Positions 54,770 through 64,000 of a DNA stretch of 64,000 bases are shown in pieces. Positions within the stretch are counted from its first letter, which is position 1; the number at the start of each line of letters is the position of its first letter. Below the pieces are notes generated by a model, which did not search any database, was not told the origin of the DNA, and worked only from the letters and a program-made list of their open reading frames with translations. Source of the DNA: Phaeosaccion multiseriatum (Eukaryota; Ochrophyta, other classes); the NCBI GenBank assembly GCA_965112735.1, contig OZ218962.1, positions 372,001-436,000 of the forward strand, in the 5' to 3' direction. Both the position numbers and the translations under genes were made by a program.

Positions 54770-56179
54770 ATGGCGTCCCAGAGGAGTGGGGGACCCGCCC
54801 GAGTGAGCGGAGAGGTACGTTATTTTTTCCCCTCGATCCTCGTCTGGCAAAAGGTCAACCTAGTGGGTGGCCTTGCCCTCCTCCCTCGCTTACGCCTCTC
54901 TCGCTCCTCGACTCTCTTCCGACTGCCGTGACAGGCCACGCGCCTCTACGATGCAATCTGCGGGGGGGAGACTATCAAGAATGTCAAGCGAGCCATCAGC
55001 GCCCTTGTCGCTAAAGAGAGGGGAAGGAAGGCCTGCCTCGACGCCGCGATTTGTGCTAAGGGGCACACGCCAGTGACTGTAGCGGCGAAGATGGGTAGAG
55101 CAGACATCGTGGAGCTTCTACTGGGAGAAGGGGCATCTCCAAATCACGAAGTGATGACTCCATTGATAGCGGCTGGCGTAGAGGGCCATCTGAATGTCGT
55201 GCAGATACTGATCGAGGTCGGTGCGGATTTAGATCAAGCAACTGACGTAGGGGTGACGGCCTTGAGTGCAGCTTCAGCCTTTGGACACACAGAAGTCGTC
55301 AGAGCTTTAATCGCGGGGGGCGCCAATGTGGACAAGGGCGACAACAAAGGAGCTACACCTCTGATCTTAGCTTCACGAAGGAATTATGAGGGGATTGTGA
55401 GGCTGCTCCTTGCGGCCAATGCGAATGCGAAAAAGGCCACCAACGACGGATGTTCACCACTGGCAATGGCGTCGCTGTACGATCATGAGGAGGTGGCGAA
55501 GTTGCTCCTTGCCGCCAACGCAGATGTGAACCAACTGAGAAACGACGGTACTTCGCCACTTTATGTGGCCAGTGCCCAGGGCCATGCTTGCGTGGTGAGG
55601 AGGCTTTTGGCAGCTGGCGCGGAGGTGGATGCAGCCGATGATAAGGGGATAACTCCACTCATGTTTGCAGCGCAAAATGGACACGCTGAGGTGCTGCGTG
55701 AGCTCGTATCGGCAGGAGCAGACGTGGATCGACATGACGCAAAGGGGGATACTGCTCTGCTCTACGCTGCTGAAGCCGGACATGGGCATGCCCTGCACAT
55801 CCTGCTCCAGGCGGGGGCTGAGGTGGATAGCGAGGATGACAGAGGAAGAACTCCCCTCCTTATCGCGGCATACCAAAATTATGGAGGGGCGATGCACGAG
55901 CTTCTCTGCGCAGGGGCGTCTGTGGGCAAGGCTCTGACTGCTGCTCGAGAGTTCGGTGTCCTGCAAGAGGTCCGTGATCGTCTTCTGATGGCAGACAAGC
56001 GGTACTTTGACTCGCAAAGCCCTGCGGACATGATGCGGACGTGCGACTCGACCTTCGGCAAGGAGAGGGGCCTACCGCCGCAGGAGAGGGGCGTGTCTTC
56101 CGACAACGTGCTGGAAGTGGCCGCAGGCATGCGTGGAGCCGATGACGCTTCCAGGTGGGCGAAGCAAGACACGCATTGA
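54770..56179 (+). CDS. Ankyrin-repeat protein, copy E
   Basis: Exon 1 (54770-54814) encodes MASQRSGGPARVSGE and ends at GTACGT; intron 1 is 120 nt; exon 2 (54935-56179) starts ATRLYDAICGG. The product is 429 residues. A short N-terminal cap (KACLDAAICAKGHTP) is followed by about nine ankyrin repeats and the family tail (KALTAAREFG, DKRYFDSQSPADMMRTCD, SRWAKQDTH). It has fewer repeats than copy D and belongs to a distinct subgroup with copy F, marked by VDKGDNKGATPLILASR and ANANAKKATNDG repeats. This is the opposite strand to the A-D cluster some 40 kb away. Function unknown; probably a protein-binding adaptor. Confidence 0.87.
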
Positions 56180-57110
56180 AAAGGGGGAGAAGAATCACGG
56201 CCTCGAAGCGACCGAGGGAGTCGAGGGGGACTACTCTTGAGCGAATGACAGAGACAGGGTGGGGCGGAACACTTGTGAGGGGAGACGGATGGCATGGGGA
56301 GGATGAAACGACTTTGAGGTTAGGGTTAAGCAGCAGCACAGCAAGGGGAAGAAGCACGAGTGGAAGAGAACCAAAGAGCGAGCGAATGTATATTACTGGC
56401 TGTTGTCTCTCTTCTGCGTTCCACTCAGCAGCCACCACTTCGGAGCAGGAGGAGGAGAGGAGGGACTTGGGGGGGGACTTGCATCGGCACTGACGATATC
56501 TCCCCCTCCCAGCGCGACCTCCGGCACCACAACTGCACCAGTCTGCCCCTGCTGCTGCCGAGCACACACCACGTAACCGTCTTTTGTTTCCCTCCGCACG
56601 GCGCTGCAGAGTCACGTGTGGTGCGGCAAGGGGAGCAGTTGGTGCTACAGAGGCAGGAGAGGACGTGTTGGCCCCACTGGCTACAGTCCAGCTACAGTGC
56701 ATCGGCATCACTGTGTCCTTCGAGCTGCTGCAGCGCCGCGCCAGGCAGTCTCTCACGAGAGGTGAGCGTGTGGTCACTGATGCAGCGATTGGGCGCTCTC
56801 TCTCTCTCTCAGGAAGAGGGCGGAGGCAGCAGACCGAAGCCCAACGCGGCTCAGTCGAGTGAATGGCATCGCCCCCGATGATTCGTACCTGATGCTTAGA
56901 AGGCGAGTGCTGGAGAGTGCTTGCTCGACTCTTTTGAAGGGGCGAGGGGGGCAAGTTGAGACTTTATTGGGTGTTGGTAAATATGTAAAGGGCACCTTAT
57001 GAGATGCTTTGGACTGCGCTCTTCACTGAAAGCTCTCCGCACTCCGCGTGTGCAGCGGTGCCTCCACCCAGGGACTCGCACTGCCCCTCTTTAGCAAATG
57101 GGCCGACCAG
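56180..57110. other. 3' flank of ankyrin E (duplicated at 59465-60390)
   Basis: A few short segments look exon-like, with C/T tracts and AG sites, for example 56694-56760 (CIGITVSFELLQRRARQSLT) between CTACAG and GTGAGC. They might be 3'-UTR exons or remnants of another gene; no protein can be assembled. A (TC)n tract lies at 56797-56810. Confidence 0.4.
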
Positions 57111-57590
57111 GACATGCGCACGTAGGAACACGCACATGCACGCACGCACACACACACACACACGCACACACACACACACACGTATCAGCACTATGGACCG
57201 GGGCGTCGTTAGTGCCAGGTGTCAGGACCCTCTCCTCACCGCCCTGCTGCTGCTGCTGGTGGTTGTCAGAGCACCTATTGTGGCTGAAGCAGCTGTTACT
57301 TCTTCTGCTCCTGCTCCTGTTGCATCTTCTGCTCCTTCTCGGACTGCTGTCCTTCGCCCCTCACTCTCTTTTGCTGCAGCCCCCCGCTTGAAGTGGAGAT
57401 AGGAGAGCTTTGGCAAGGTATGCGAACTTGGCGCACCCTAAAGGGAGCAGCAACTGCGGCCTTGACCGCATGCTCCCAATCCCAGTCTGGAGAAACTAGG
57501 GGGGATGATCGTGTTCCACATCCAAACTCACAGCTGGGTCTCCCGCCTGATCGTCGTCTTAAACTTAAAAGATATAACCTGTGATCGTTC
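57111..57590 (-). pseudogene. Rearranged fragment of the MATE gene
   Basis: 57112-57242 matches MATE intron 4 and the adjoining sequence (52834-53078, with a shorter CA/CATA tract). It is joined directly to a copy of MATE exon 1 and its upstream region (54406-54715) at 57243-57560. About 1.3 kb of the MATE gene between these points is missing. No transporter can be encoded. Confidence 0.8.
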
Positions 57591-57642
57591 TATGTCGATC
57601 TTGTTAAGGATTGTTTGAAACCTGCAGAGAAGGCGCCCCAGC

Positions 57643-59464
57643 ATGGCGTCCCAGAGGAGTGGGGGACCCGCCCGAGTGAGCGGAGAGGTACGTTATTGCC
57701 CCCCCCCGATCCTCGTCTGGCAAAACGTCAACCTAGCGTGTGGCCTTGCCTCCTCCGTCGCTTACGCCTCTCTCGCTCCGCTCTTCGGCTCTCTTCCGAC
57801 TGCCGTGACAGGCCACACGCCTCTACGACGCCATCCGCGGAGGGGAGAGTATCAAGAACGTCAAACGAGCCATCAGCGCCCTGGTCGCCAAAGAGAGGGG
57901 AAGGAAGGCTTGCCTCGACGCCGCGATTTGTGCTGAGGGGCACACTCCAGTGACTGTAGCGGCGACGGCGGGCAGAGCAGACATCGTGGAGCTTCTACTG
58001 GGGGAAGGGGCATCTCCAAACCACAAAGCGTTGAGCCCTGGCAGTGTCACACCATTGATGGGGGCTTGCGTACTTGGCCTTCTAAACATTGTGCAGATAC
58101 TCATGGAGGCCGGTGCTGATTTGGATCAAGCAGTTGACAAGGGGACGGCCTTGAGTGCAGCTTCAGACTTTGGGCACACAGAAATCGTCAGAGCTTTAAT
58201 CGCGGGGGGCGCCAATGTGGACAAGGGCGACAACAACGGAGCTACACCTCTGATCTTAGCTTCACGAAAGAATTATGATGGGGTTGTGAGGCTGCTCCTT
58301 GCGGCTAATGCGAATGCGAGAAAGGCCACCAACGACGGAAGTACACCACTGGCCATGGCGTCGCTGTACGGTCATGAGGAGGTGGCGAAGTTGCTCATTG
58401 CCGCCAACGCAGATGTGAACCAACTGCGGAAAGACGGAACTTCGCCACTTTATGTGGCCAGTGCCAAGGGTCATGCTTGCGTGGTGAGGAGGCTTTCGGC
58501 AGCTGGCGCGGAGGTGGGTGCAACCAATGATAAGGGGACTACTGCTCTCATGGTGGCAGCGCAAAATGGACACGCTGAGGTGCTGCGTGAGCTTGTATCG
58601 GCAGGAGCAGACGTGGATCGACATGAGGTGGAGGGGGCTACTGCTCTGCACTACGCTGCTGAAGCCGGACATGGGCATGCCCTGCACATCCTGCTCAAGG
58701 CCGGGGCTGAGGTGGATGCAGCCAATGATGAGGGGATGACTGCTCTCATGATGGCAGCGGGCCGTGGACACGCTGAGGTGATGCGTGAGCTCGTATCGGC
58801 AGGAGCAGACGTGGATCGACATGACGCGGAGGGGGATACTGCTCTGCACTACGCTGCTAGAGTCGGACATGGGCATGCCCTGCACATCCTGCTCACGGCC
58901 GGGGCTGAGGTGGATGCAGCCAATGATAAGGGGACTACTGCTCTCATGCTGGCAGCGCAACATGGACGCGCTGAGGTGCTGCGTGAGCTTGTATCGGCAG
59001 GGGCAGACGTGGATCGACATGAGGTGGAGGGGGCTACTGCTCTGCACTACGCTGCTGAAGCCGGACATGGGCATGCCCTGCACATCCTGCTAGAGGCCGG
59101 GGCTGAGGTGGATATCAAGGATGACATCGGAAGAACTCCCCTCCTCTTCGCAGCATACGAAAATCATGGAGGGGCGATGCACGAGCTTCTCTGCGCAGGG
59201 GCGTCTGTGGGCAAGGCTCTGACTGGTGCTCGAGAGCTTGACGTCCTGCAAGAGGTCCATGATCGTCTTCTGATGGCAGACAAGCGATACTTTGACTCGC
59301 AAAGCCCTGCGGACATTATGCGGACGTGCGACTCGACCTTCGGCAAGGAGAGGGGCCTGCCGCCGCAGGAGAGGGGCGTCTGTTCCGAGACCATGCTGGA
59401 GGTGACGTCGGGTATGCGTGGAGCCGACGACGACTCCAGGTGGGCGAAGCAAGACACGCATTGA
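57643..59464 (+). CDS. Ankyrin-repeat protein, copy F
   Basis: Exon 1 (57643-57687, MASQRSGGPARVSGE) and exon 2 (57812-59464, starting ATRLYDAIRGGE) give 565 residues, with a 124-nt intron. It has the same cap and tail as copy E but about four more ankyrin repeats. The added repeats include pairs of near-identical 66-residue modules (VEGATALHYAAEAGHGHALH occurs twice). The tail differs at a few sites (CSETMLEVTSGMRG instead of SSDNVLEVAAGMRG), which shows some divergence since duplication. The frame is intact throughout, so this copy is probably functional. Partner and role are unknown. Confidence 0.87.
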
Positions 59465-60466
59465 AAAGGGGAGAACAATCACGGCCTCGAAGCGACCGAG
59501 CGAGTCGAGGGGGACTACTCTTGAGCGAATGACAGAGACAGGGTGGGGCGGAACACTTGTGAGGGGAGGCGGATGGCATGGGGAGGATGAAACGACTTTG
59601 AGGTTAGGGTTAAGCAGCAGCACAGCAAGGGGAAGAAGCACGAGTGGAAGAGAATCAGAGAGCAAGCGAATGTACTGGCTGTTGTCTCTCTTCTGCGTTC
59701 CACTCAGCAGCCACCACTTCGGAGCAGGAGGAGGAGAGGAGGGACTTGGGGGGGGACTTGCATCGGCACTGACGATATCTCCCCCTCCCAGCGCGACCTC
59801 CGGCACCACAACTGCACGAGTCTGCCCCTGCTGCTGCCGAGCACACACCACGTAACCGTCTTTGTTTCCCTCCGCACGGCCCTGCAGAGTCACGTGTGGT
59901 GCGGCAAGGGGAGCAGTTGGTGCTACAGAGGCAGGAGAGGACGTGTTGGCCCCACTGGCTACAGTCCAGCTACAGTGCATCGGCATCACTGTGTCCTTCG
60001 AGCTGCTGCAGCGCCGCGCCAGGCAGTCTCTCACGAGAGGTGAGCGTGTGGTCACTGATGCAGCGATTGGGCGCTCTCTCTCTCTCTCTCTCAGGAAGAG
60101 GGCGGAGGCAGCAGACCGAAGCCCAGCGCGGCTCAGTCGAGTGAATGGCATCGCCCCCGATGATTCGTACCTGATGCTTAGCAGGCGAGTGCTGGAGAGT
60201 GCTTGCTCGACTCTTTTGAAGGGGCGAGGGGGGCAAGTTGAGACTTTATTGGGTGTTGGTAAATAAATAAAGGGCACCTTATGAGATGCTTTGGACTGCG
60301 CTCTTCACTGAAAGCTCTCCGCACTCCGCGTGTGCAGCGGTGCCTCCACCCAGGGACTCGCACTGCCCCTCTTTAGCAAATGGGCCGACCGGCTCTCTCG
60401 AGCCTCGACGTACCCTTCGTGAGGATGATGTGAACACCTTTCTCATCCCTGCCCCCACCGCCCCCC
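59465..60466. other. 3' flank of ankyrin F and end of the RS-protein gene
   Basis: 59465-60390 repeats 56180-57108. The last 76 bases are unique and lead to the stop codon of the minus-strand FHA-RRM gene at 60467, so the two genes converge. Confidence 0.55.
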
Positions 60467-63400
60467 TCAATCTTCGCTCCTGTCGTCTCCACTGTCTTCT
60501 TCATCAGCAGCAGCGGCGCCTGCCTCACCCCGACTCCCCCTCCGCTCTCGCTTGCTCTGCACAGCGTCTCTACACGTGCTCGTACTCTGCTTTCCCTCCT
60601 CGCTCCTCGTGATGCTCCTGCTCCTGCTCCTCTTCCTGCGCATCCAGCTTCTGCTGTTGCTGCCCCCCTTTCCCCTCCCATCCTTCGGTGGAGTGTCATC
60701 TCTACCCCTCCTTTCTCCACTCCTGCTCCTCGTCTTGTCCCGCCCCCGCCGACCACCCCGCCCACCCCCGCCGCCACCAGCAGCAGCCGGACTCACGCTG
60801 ACGCTACCTCTTGCGCTTGCTCTCCCGCTCGCGCTACCGCCGCCGCTTTCGCTGCCACTGCCACTGCCACTCCCACTCCCACTGCTGCTGCCGCTACTGC
60901 GGCTCCTGCTACTGCCGCTGCCGCCGCTGCTGCTGCTGAGAGCCGCCCTACGCACGTGGCCTGTCCTCCCATTCCTCCCATCAGACCGCACCATCGCGGA
61001 CCTTCTGCCGCTCCTGCCGCGACTCTGGGTTCGGCTGCGACTCCTCGTCCGACGGTGGCCCCTCTCTCTGTCTCTGTCTCTGTCTCTGTCTTTGTCCCTA
61101 CCCCATCTCTGTCGCTCCCCTCCCTCCCTTCTCCTCCCCCCCCACTCGTCGTCGTCCCGATCCCGGTCATTCCTCTCTCTCTCCTCTCGTCTCCTCTGCT
61201 CGGCCGAAACCGTTGCCCGCTTCACACGGATCGCTCTCCCGCCTAATTCGATGCCCTGAGTCGAAGGTAGGGAAGGGGGAAAGTGTGAGAGATTGACAAA
61301 AAAGCAAGGTTCCAACCGGAGAGGGCCCTCCGCGTAAGAAGTAGAAAGTGAAACGTCTGAGAAGGGAAATAACGGAGAATACAACCAATCAAGAGGGTCT
61401 TCAGTTACGTCGCTAAGCTAAGCAGTGGAAAGAGAGGCAACATACCTCAAACAGCATAGCTGTAGGCACGGCGCTGGCGCCGTCCTCGAAGCTCACAAAG
61501 GCATACCCCCTCCCCATGCCCTGCCGCCTCTCCCTGTCCTCCGGCAGCCGCACCCCTTTCACCTTGCCGCACTCCGCGAAGGCCGCCTCGAGCACTTCCG
61601 CTGACATATCGAAGGGCAGATTGGACACGTGGACGGTGTCGGGCGACAAGTTGCTGTCGTCTGGTGTATCACCAACTGCGGCAGTTGTTGGGACTGCTGC
61701 TGCGGTTGCTGCCGGTGGTGGTGGTTGTGGCGCTGTTTGGAGGAAATAGCGTGGGAGGGGAGGGGCGAACGAGGCTCCGTAACGGGTAGAAAGGGTGTCG
61801 TGGGGGAATACTCTACATTTCACTCATTACAGTGAGAGAGAAGAGAGAGAGAAGAGAAGGTGTCGGTGCCCCATACACCGGAGGCATGCGGACCGACAAT
61901 CGAGTGGGAGGAGGGCGGAGTAGCAATCACACGAGAAGCGACCGAGGGAGCAAGACTGGAGGACCCGAGGGAGCAAGAGTGAAGGACCTGAGGGAGCAAG
62001 AGAGAAGGACCCGAGGGAGGCAAAGTAAAGGAAGCACACCGCACCCCCCCTCGACGCCCCACCGACACAGGCACACACGCACACACGCACACGCACACAC
62101 GCACACACGCACACACGCGCACGCACGCACACACGCACCTGCTGGCTTTCCCGAGTCCCACCGAGAGGGCCGCTTGCCCGTGCGTGTCGAAGCGGTGGCT
62201 CCTGACACCCCCGCGGGTCCTGACGCCCCCCCGGGTCCTGGTAAGCCCCCAGCGGCCGCCTTTCTCGCGTTCTCGAGTGCCTGTTGCATGATGAGGTCCA
62301 GGGCAGGGCCTGAGCCTGATGATCCTGACACCAAGTCCCCTGTCCCTGCCCCTGCCCCTGCCCCGGCGGGGAGGGAAGAAGGAGGAGGAGCAAATGCCCC
62401 ACCGCCAGCAGCAGGCGCAGCGGTGTGTCTCCGAGCTGGCTTGTTACCACCCGCTCGAGGCTCACTGCGCCGCACTTTGATGGGCCGGCCTTGGAAGTCA
62501 TCCCCGTCAAGGAGAAGGGCCTTGGACACTGATAGGGCCCTACGGAAGCTCTGCAGGGGGGTAGGGGGGGGTGGGGTGATGGACCCAAGGGGGGAGGGGG
62601 TTCAACATGAAGAACAAAGGAAGGGCGGGTTGTGTTGAGCCCAGGTATAAAGGAGGGGACAGCACGCTCACTTCAGTCCAGTACAGCCCCAATCCGCTTT
62701 GAGGATGGGTCAGGATGGGCATCCGTGCGGCCCAACACCACTCAGTAGCAGCTGCAGGTCGTGCACTCACCACAAAGGCGATGCCCTTCCCCTCGCCCGT
62801 CTCTCGGTCCCGAGGGAGGCGAACCTGTATGAGTGCATTGTATCGGAGAGGAGCATGTGAACATTTTTGCCAAGCGGTGGAGAGGGCACATGGATCAAAG
62901 CGCAGTGTCAGTCAGGACCCTGCTAAGGACCTCTGTTCCTTCAATCTTGCCATCTCTTCTCTTCACGGTCCCCTCCCCTCAGCCCACGTTTCCTCGTTCT
63001 GCTTTTCCATCGCACCCTCCCCTCCCGTCCTCCCTCCCTCCCTCCCTCCCTCCCTCCCTCCCTCCCTCCCTCCCTCCCTCCCTCTCATCCCTCTCATCCC
63101 TCACCTCCACCACGTCTCCACAGTCCTGGAAGAGCTCCTGCACCATGTAGTCCGTTACAGAATAAGCAAGATTGCCCACATACACCGTCGCGTCCTCCTC
63201 AGACGGCATCTCCCATCCCCCTCCTCCTCCTCCTCCTCCTCCTCCTCCTCCTCCTGATGTACCACCAACTGCCGCCCGTCCCCGCCCCTCCTCCTCCATG
63301 CCCCCCATCATACGGTCGAGCAACTCCTGACGCTTCGTCTCTCGCAGTGAGGTGCTGAGGTGAGACACTTGGTAGTGCCTCGAAGAGAAGCCGAAGCTCA

Positions 63401-64000
63401 GCTTGCTTTGATTGGGTGTGATTGGGTGGGGTAACCACGGCTTGAGGCGCTCCCCGTCAACAAAGCAGCCGTTGGGGGCGCCCATGCAGATGAGGACGGG
63501 CCCCTGCTTGCCGTCGATGGCCAGCAGCGCGTGGTGCCGACTTACGGAAGGGTGCTGATTGATCCGACAGGGGGGGGGAGGAAGGAGGTGGGGAGAGAGT
63601 GTTTGGTCAATTGGTAAGTTGATTGATTCAATGTGCACAAGAGAGGAAAGAAGTGGAATGGGTAGTGTGGGGTAACACACGCACGCACGCACGCACACGG
63701 AAGACGTGTTGTGTATTGTAAGCACAACACACACACAAAAAACCACGCCGCGCCGAGTCCTTAGCCACCTGCGGTACGGTACGGTGCGGTGCCTCCCTTC
63801 CCACCTCTTTGATTGACACCAATCTGGCTGTGGTACCATGCCATGTACTGGGTAAAAGGCAAAAGGTCTAACCGACCCAAACTCCAACTCACTTACTTCC
63901 ATGACAATGTCGTTGTCCGGCAGCTTGCCCAGTGAGACGACGGCCTGCTTCTCCAGCTCCAGGTCCGAGTGCAGCAGCTTGTCTCCCTTCATCACAGACA
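60467..64000 (-). CDS. FHA - RRM - RRM - RS protein (5' end outside window), likely pre-mRNA processing factor
   Basis: Six exons are visible: 63897-64000 (partial), 63105-63554, 62771-62824, 62139-62550, 61446-61732 and 60467-61255, all in phase. The first two give a forkhead-associated domain: AVVSLGKLPDNDIVME, HPSVSRHHALLAIDG, GAPNGCFVDGERL. This domain binds phosphothreonine. RRM1 follows, with RNP2 VYVGNL and RNP1 KGIAFVSF, ending in GRPIKVRRSEP. After a linker (LDLIMQQALENARKA, KRPSRWDSG) comes RRM2 (VHVSNL, RGYAFVSF). The C-terminal 200 residues are R/S/G/D-rich (RSRSRTQSRGRSGRR), like SR splicing factors. Nuclear RNA binding with phospho-dependent protein contacts is inferred. Exon 5's N-terminal boundary (ACAG acceptor at 61733) was set by phase. 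Confidence 0.82.

Larger units (their letters stand above)
52834..57108. repeat. First unit of a second tandem duplication (MATE 5' part plus ankyrin E)
   Basis: The unit runs from MATE intron 4 through the MATE start, ankyrin E and its 3' flank. Its 3' flank (56180-57108) recurs at 59465-60390 with an offset of 3282. The bases after the first unit (57112 onward) match MATE intron 4, giving a head-to-tail junction at about 57110. Confidence 0.8.
57111..60390. repeat. Second unit of the MATE-ankyrin tandem duplication (internally deleted)
   Basis: It contains the MATE fragment, ankyrin F and the same 3' flank as the first unit. Similarity stops at 60390, after which the sequence is unique. 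Confidence 0.8.

Noticed and set aside
56360-56881. Possible extra gene downstream of ankyrin E and F
   Set aside because: Exon-like pieces with good splice-like edges exist (56694-56760), but no frame joins them into a recognisable protein. The same pieces follow copy F, so they may be 3'-UTR exons.
55860-56954. Long minus-strand open frames across ankyrin E and F ends (also 59090-60277)
   Set aside because: They are antisense shadows of the ankyrin coding frame and its flank; the plus-strand frame carries the conserved family sequence.

Overview
The window is nuclear DNA of a photosynthetic protist. Most genes are cut by many GT-AG introns with C/T-rich tracts before the acceptor. One gene is a chlorophyll synthase whose N-terminus looks like a secretory signal followed by Phe, as in plastids derived from a red alga by secondary endosymbiosis. 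A MAK-type ciliary kinase implies flagellated stages. A chromerid such as Vitrella or a stramenopile would fit; I cannot settle this without a search.

Layout. 1-17.5 kb: a head-to-tail tandem duplication (unit about 9.86 kb) carrying four minus-strand ankyrin genes (A-D; B has an in-frame stop, C a one-base frameshift) and the 3' end of a MAK-type kinase. The intact kinase lies at 16.4-19.3 kb and its truncated copy at 6.6-7.6 kb. A 348-bp solo-LTR-like insertion is present in only one copy. 21.4-24.3 kb: chlorophyll synthase. 25.4-26.5 kb: an orphan multi-span membrane protein. 27.0-27.9 kb: two small inverted-repeat elements of one family. 29.0-37.2 kb: a divergent pair, a sarcosine/dimethylglycine N-methyltransferase-like gene (minus) and a 15-exon gene encoding a methylenetetrahydrofolate reductase (MTHFR) catalytic domain fused in frame to a complete S-adenosylhomocysteine hydrolase (SAHH). 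38.0-40.7 kb: a membrane-anchored GT-B glycosyltransferase-like protein. 41.4-49.3 kb: a 21-exon Argonaute with an RGG-rich N-terminus and a complete catalytic tetrad. 50.0-54.7 kb: an 11-exon MATE transporter. 54.8-60.4 kb: two plus-strand ankyrin genes (E, F) made by a second tandem duplication that also copied part of the MATE gene. 60.5-64.0 kb: a FHA-RRM-RRM-RS protein running off the right edge.

How genes may work together. The 29-37 kb pair is the most interesting locus. The methyltransferase would consume S-adenosylmethionine (SAM) and release S-adenosylhomocysteine (SAH). The fused neighbour would remove SAH with its SAHH half and supply methyl-tetrahydrofolate with its MTHFR half. 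The regulatory domain usual in eukaryotic MTHFR is absent, and SAHH occupies its place. The exon chain gives 853 codons with all junctions in phase.

A second, unlisted kind of signal is a short dispersed word (core GTTGGTGATACA). It occurs exactly six times over 25 kb, three of them 8-12 nt inside an intron just after the splice donor.
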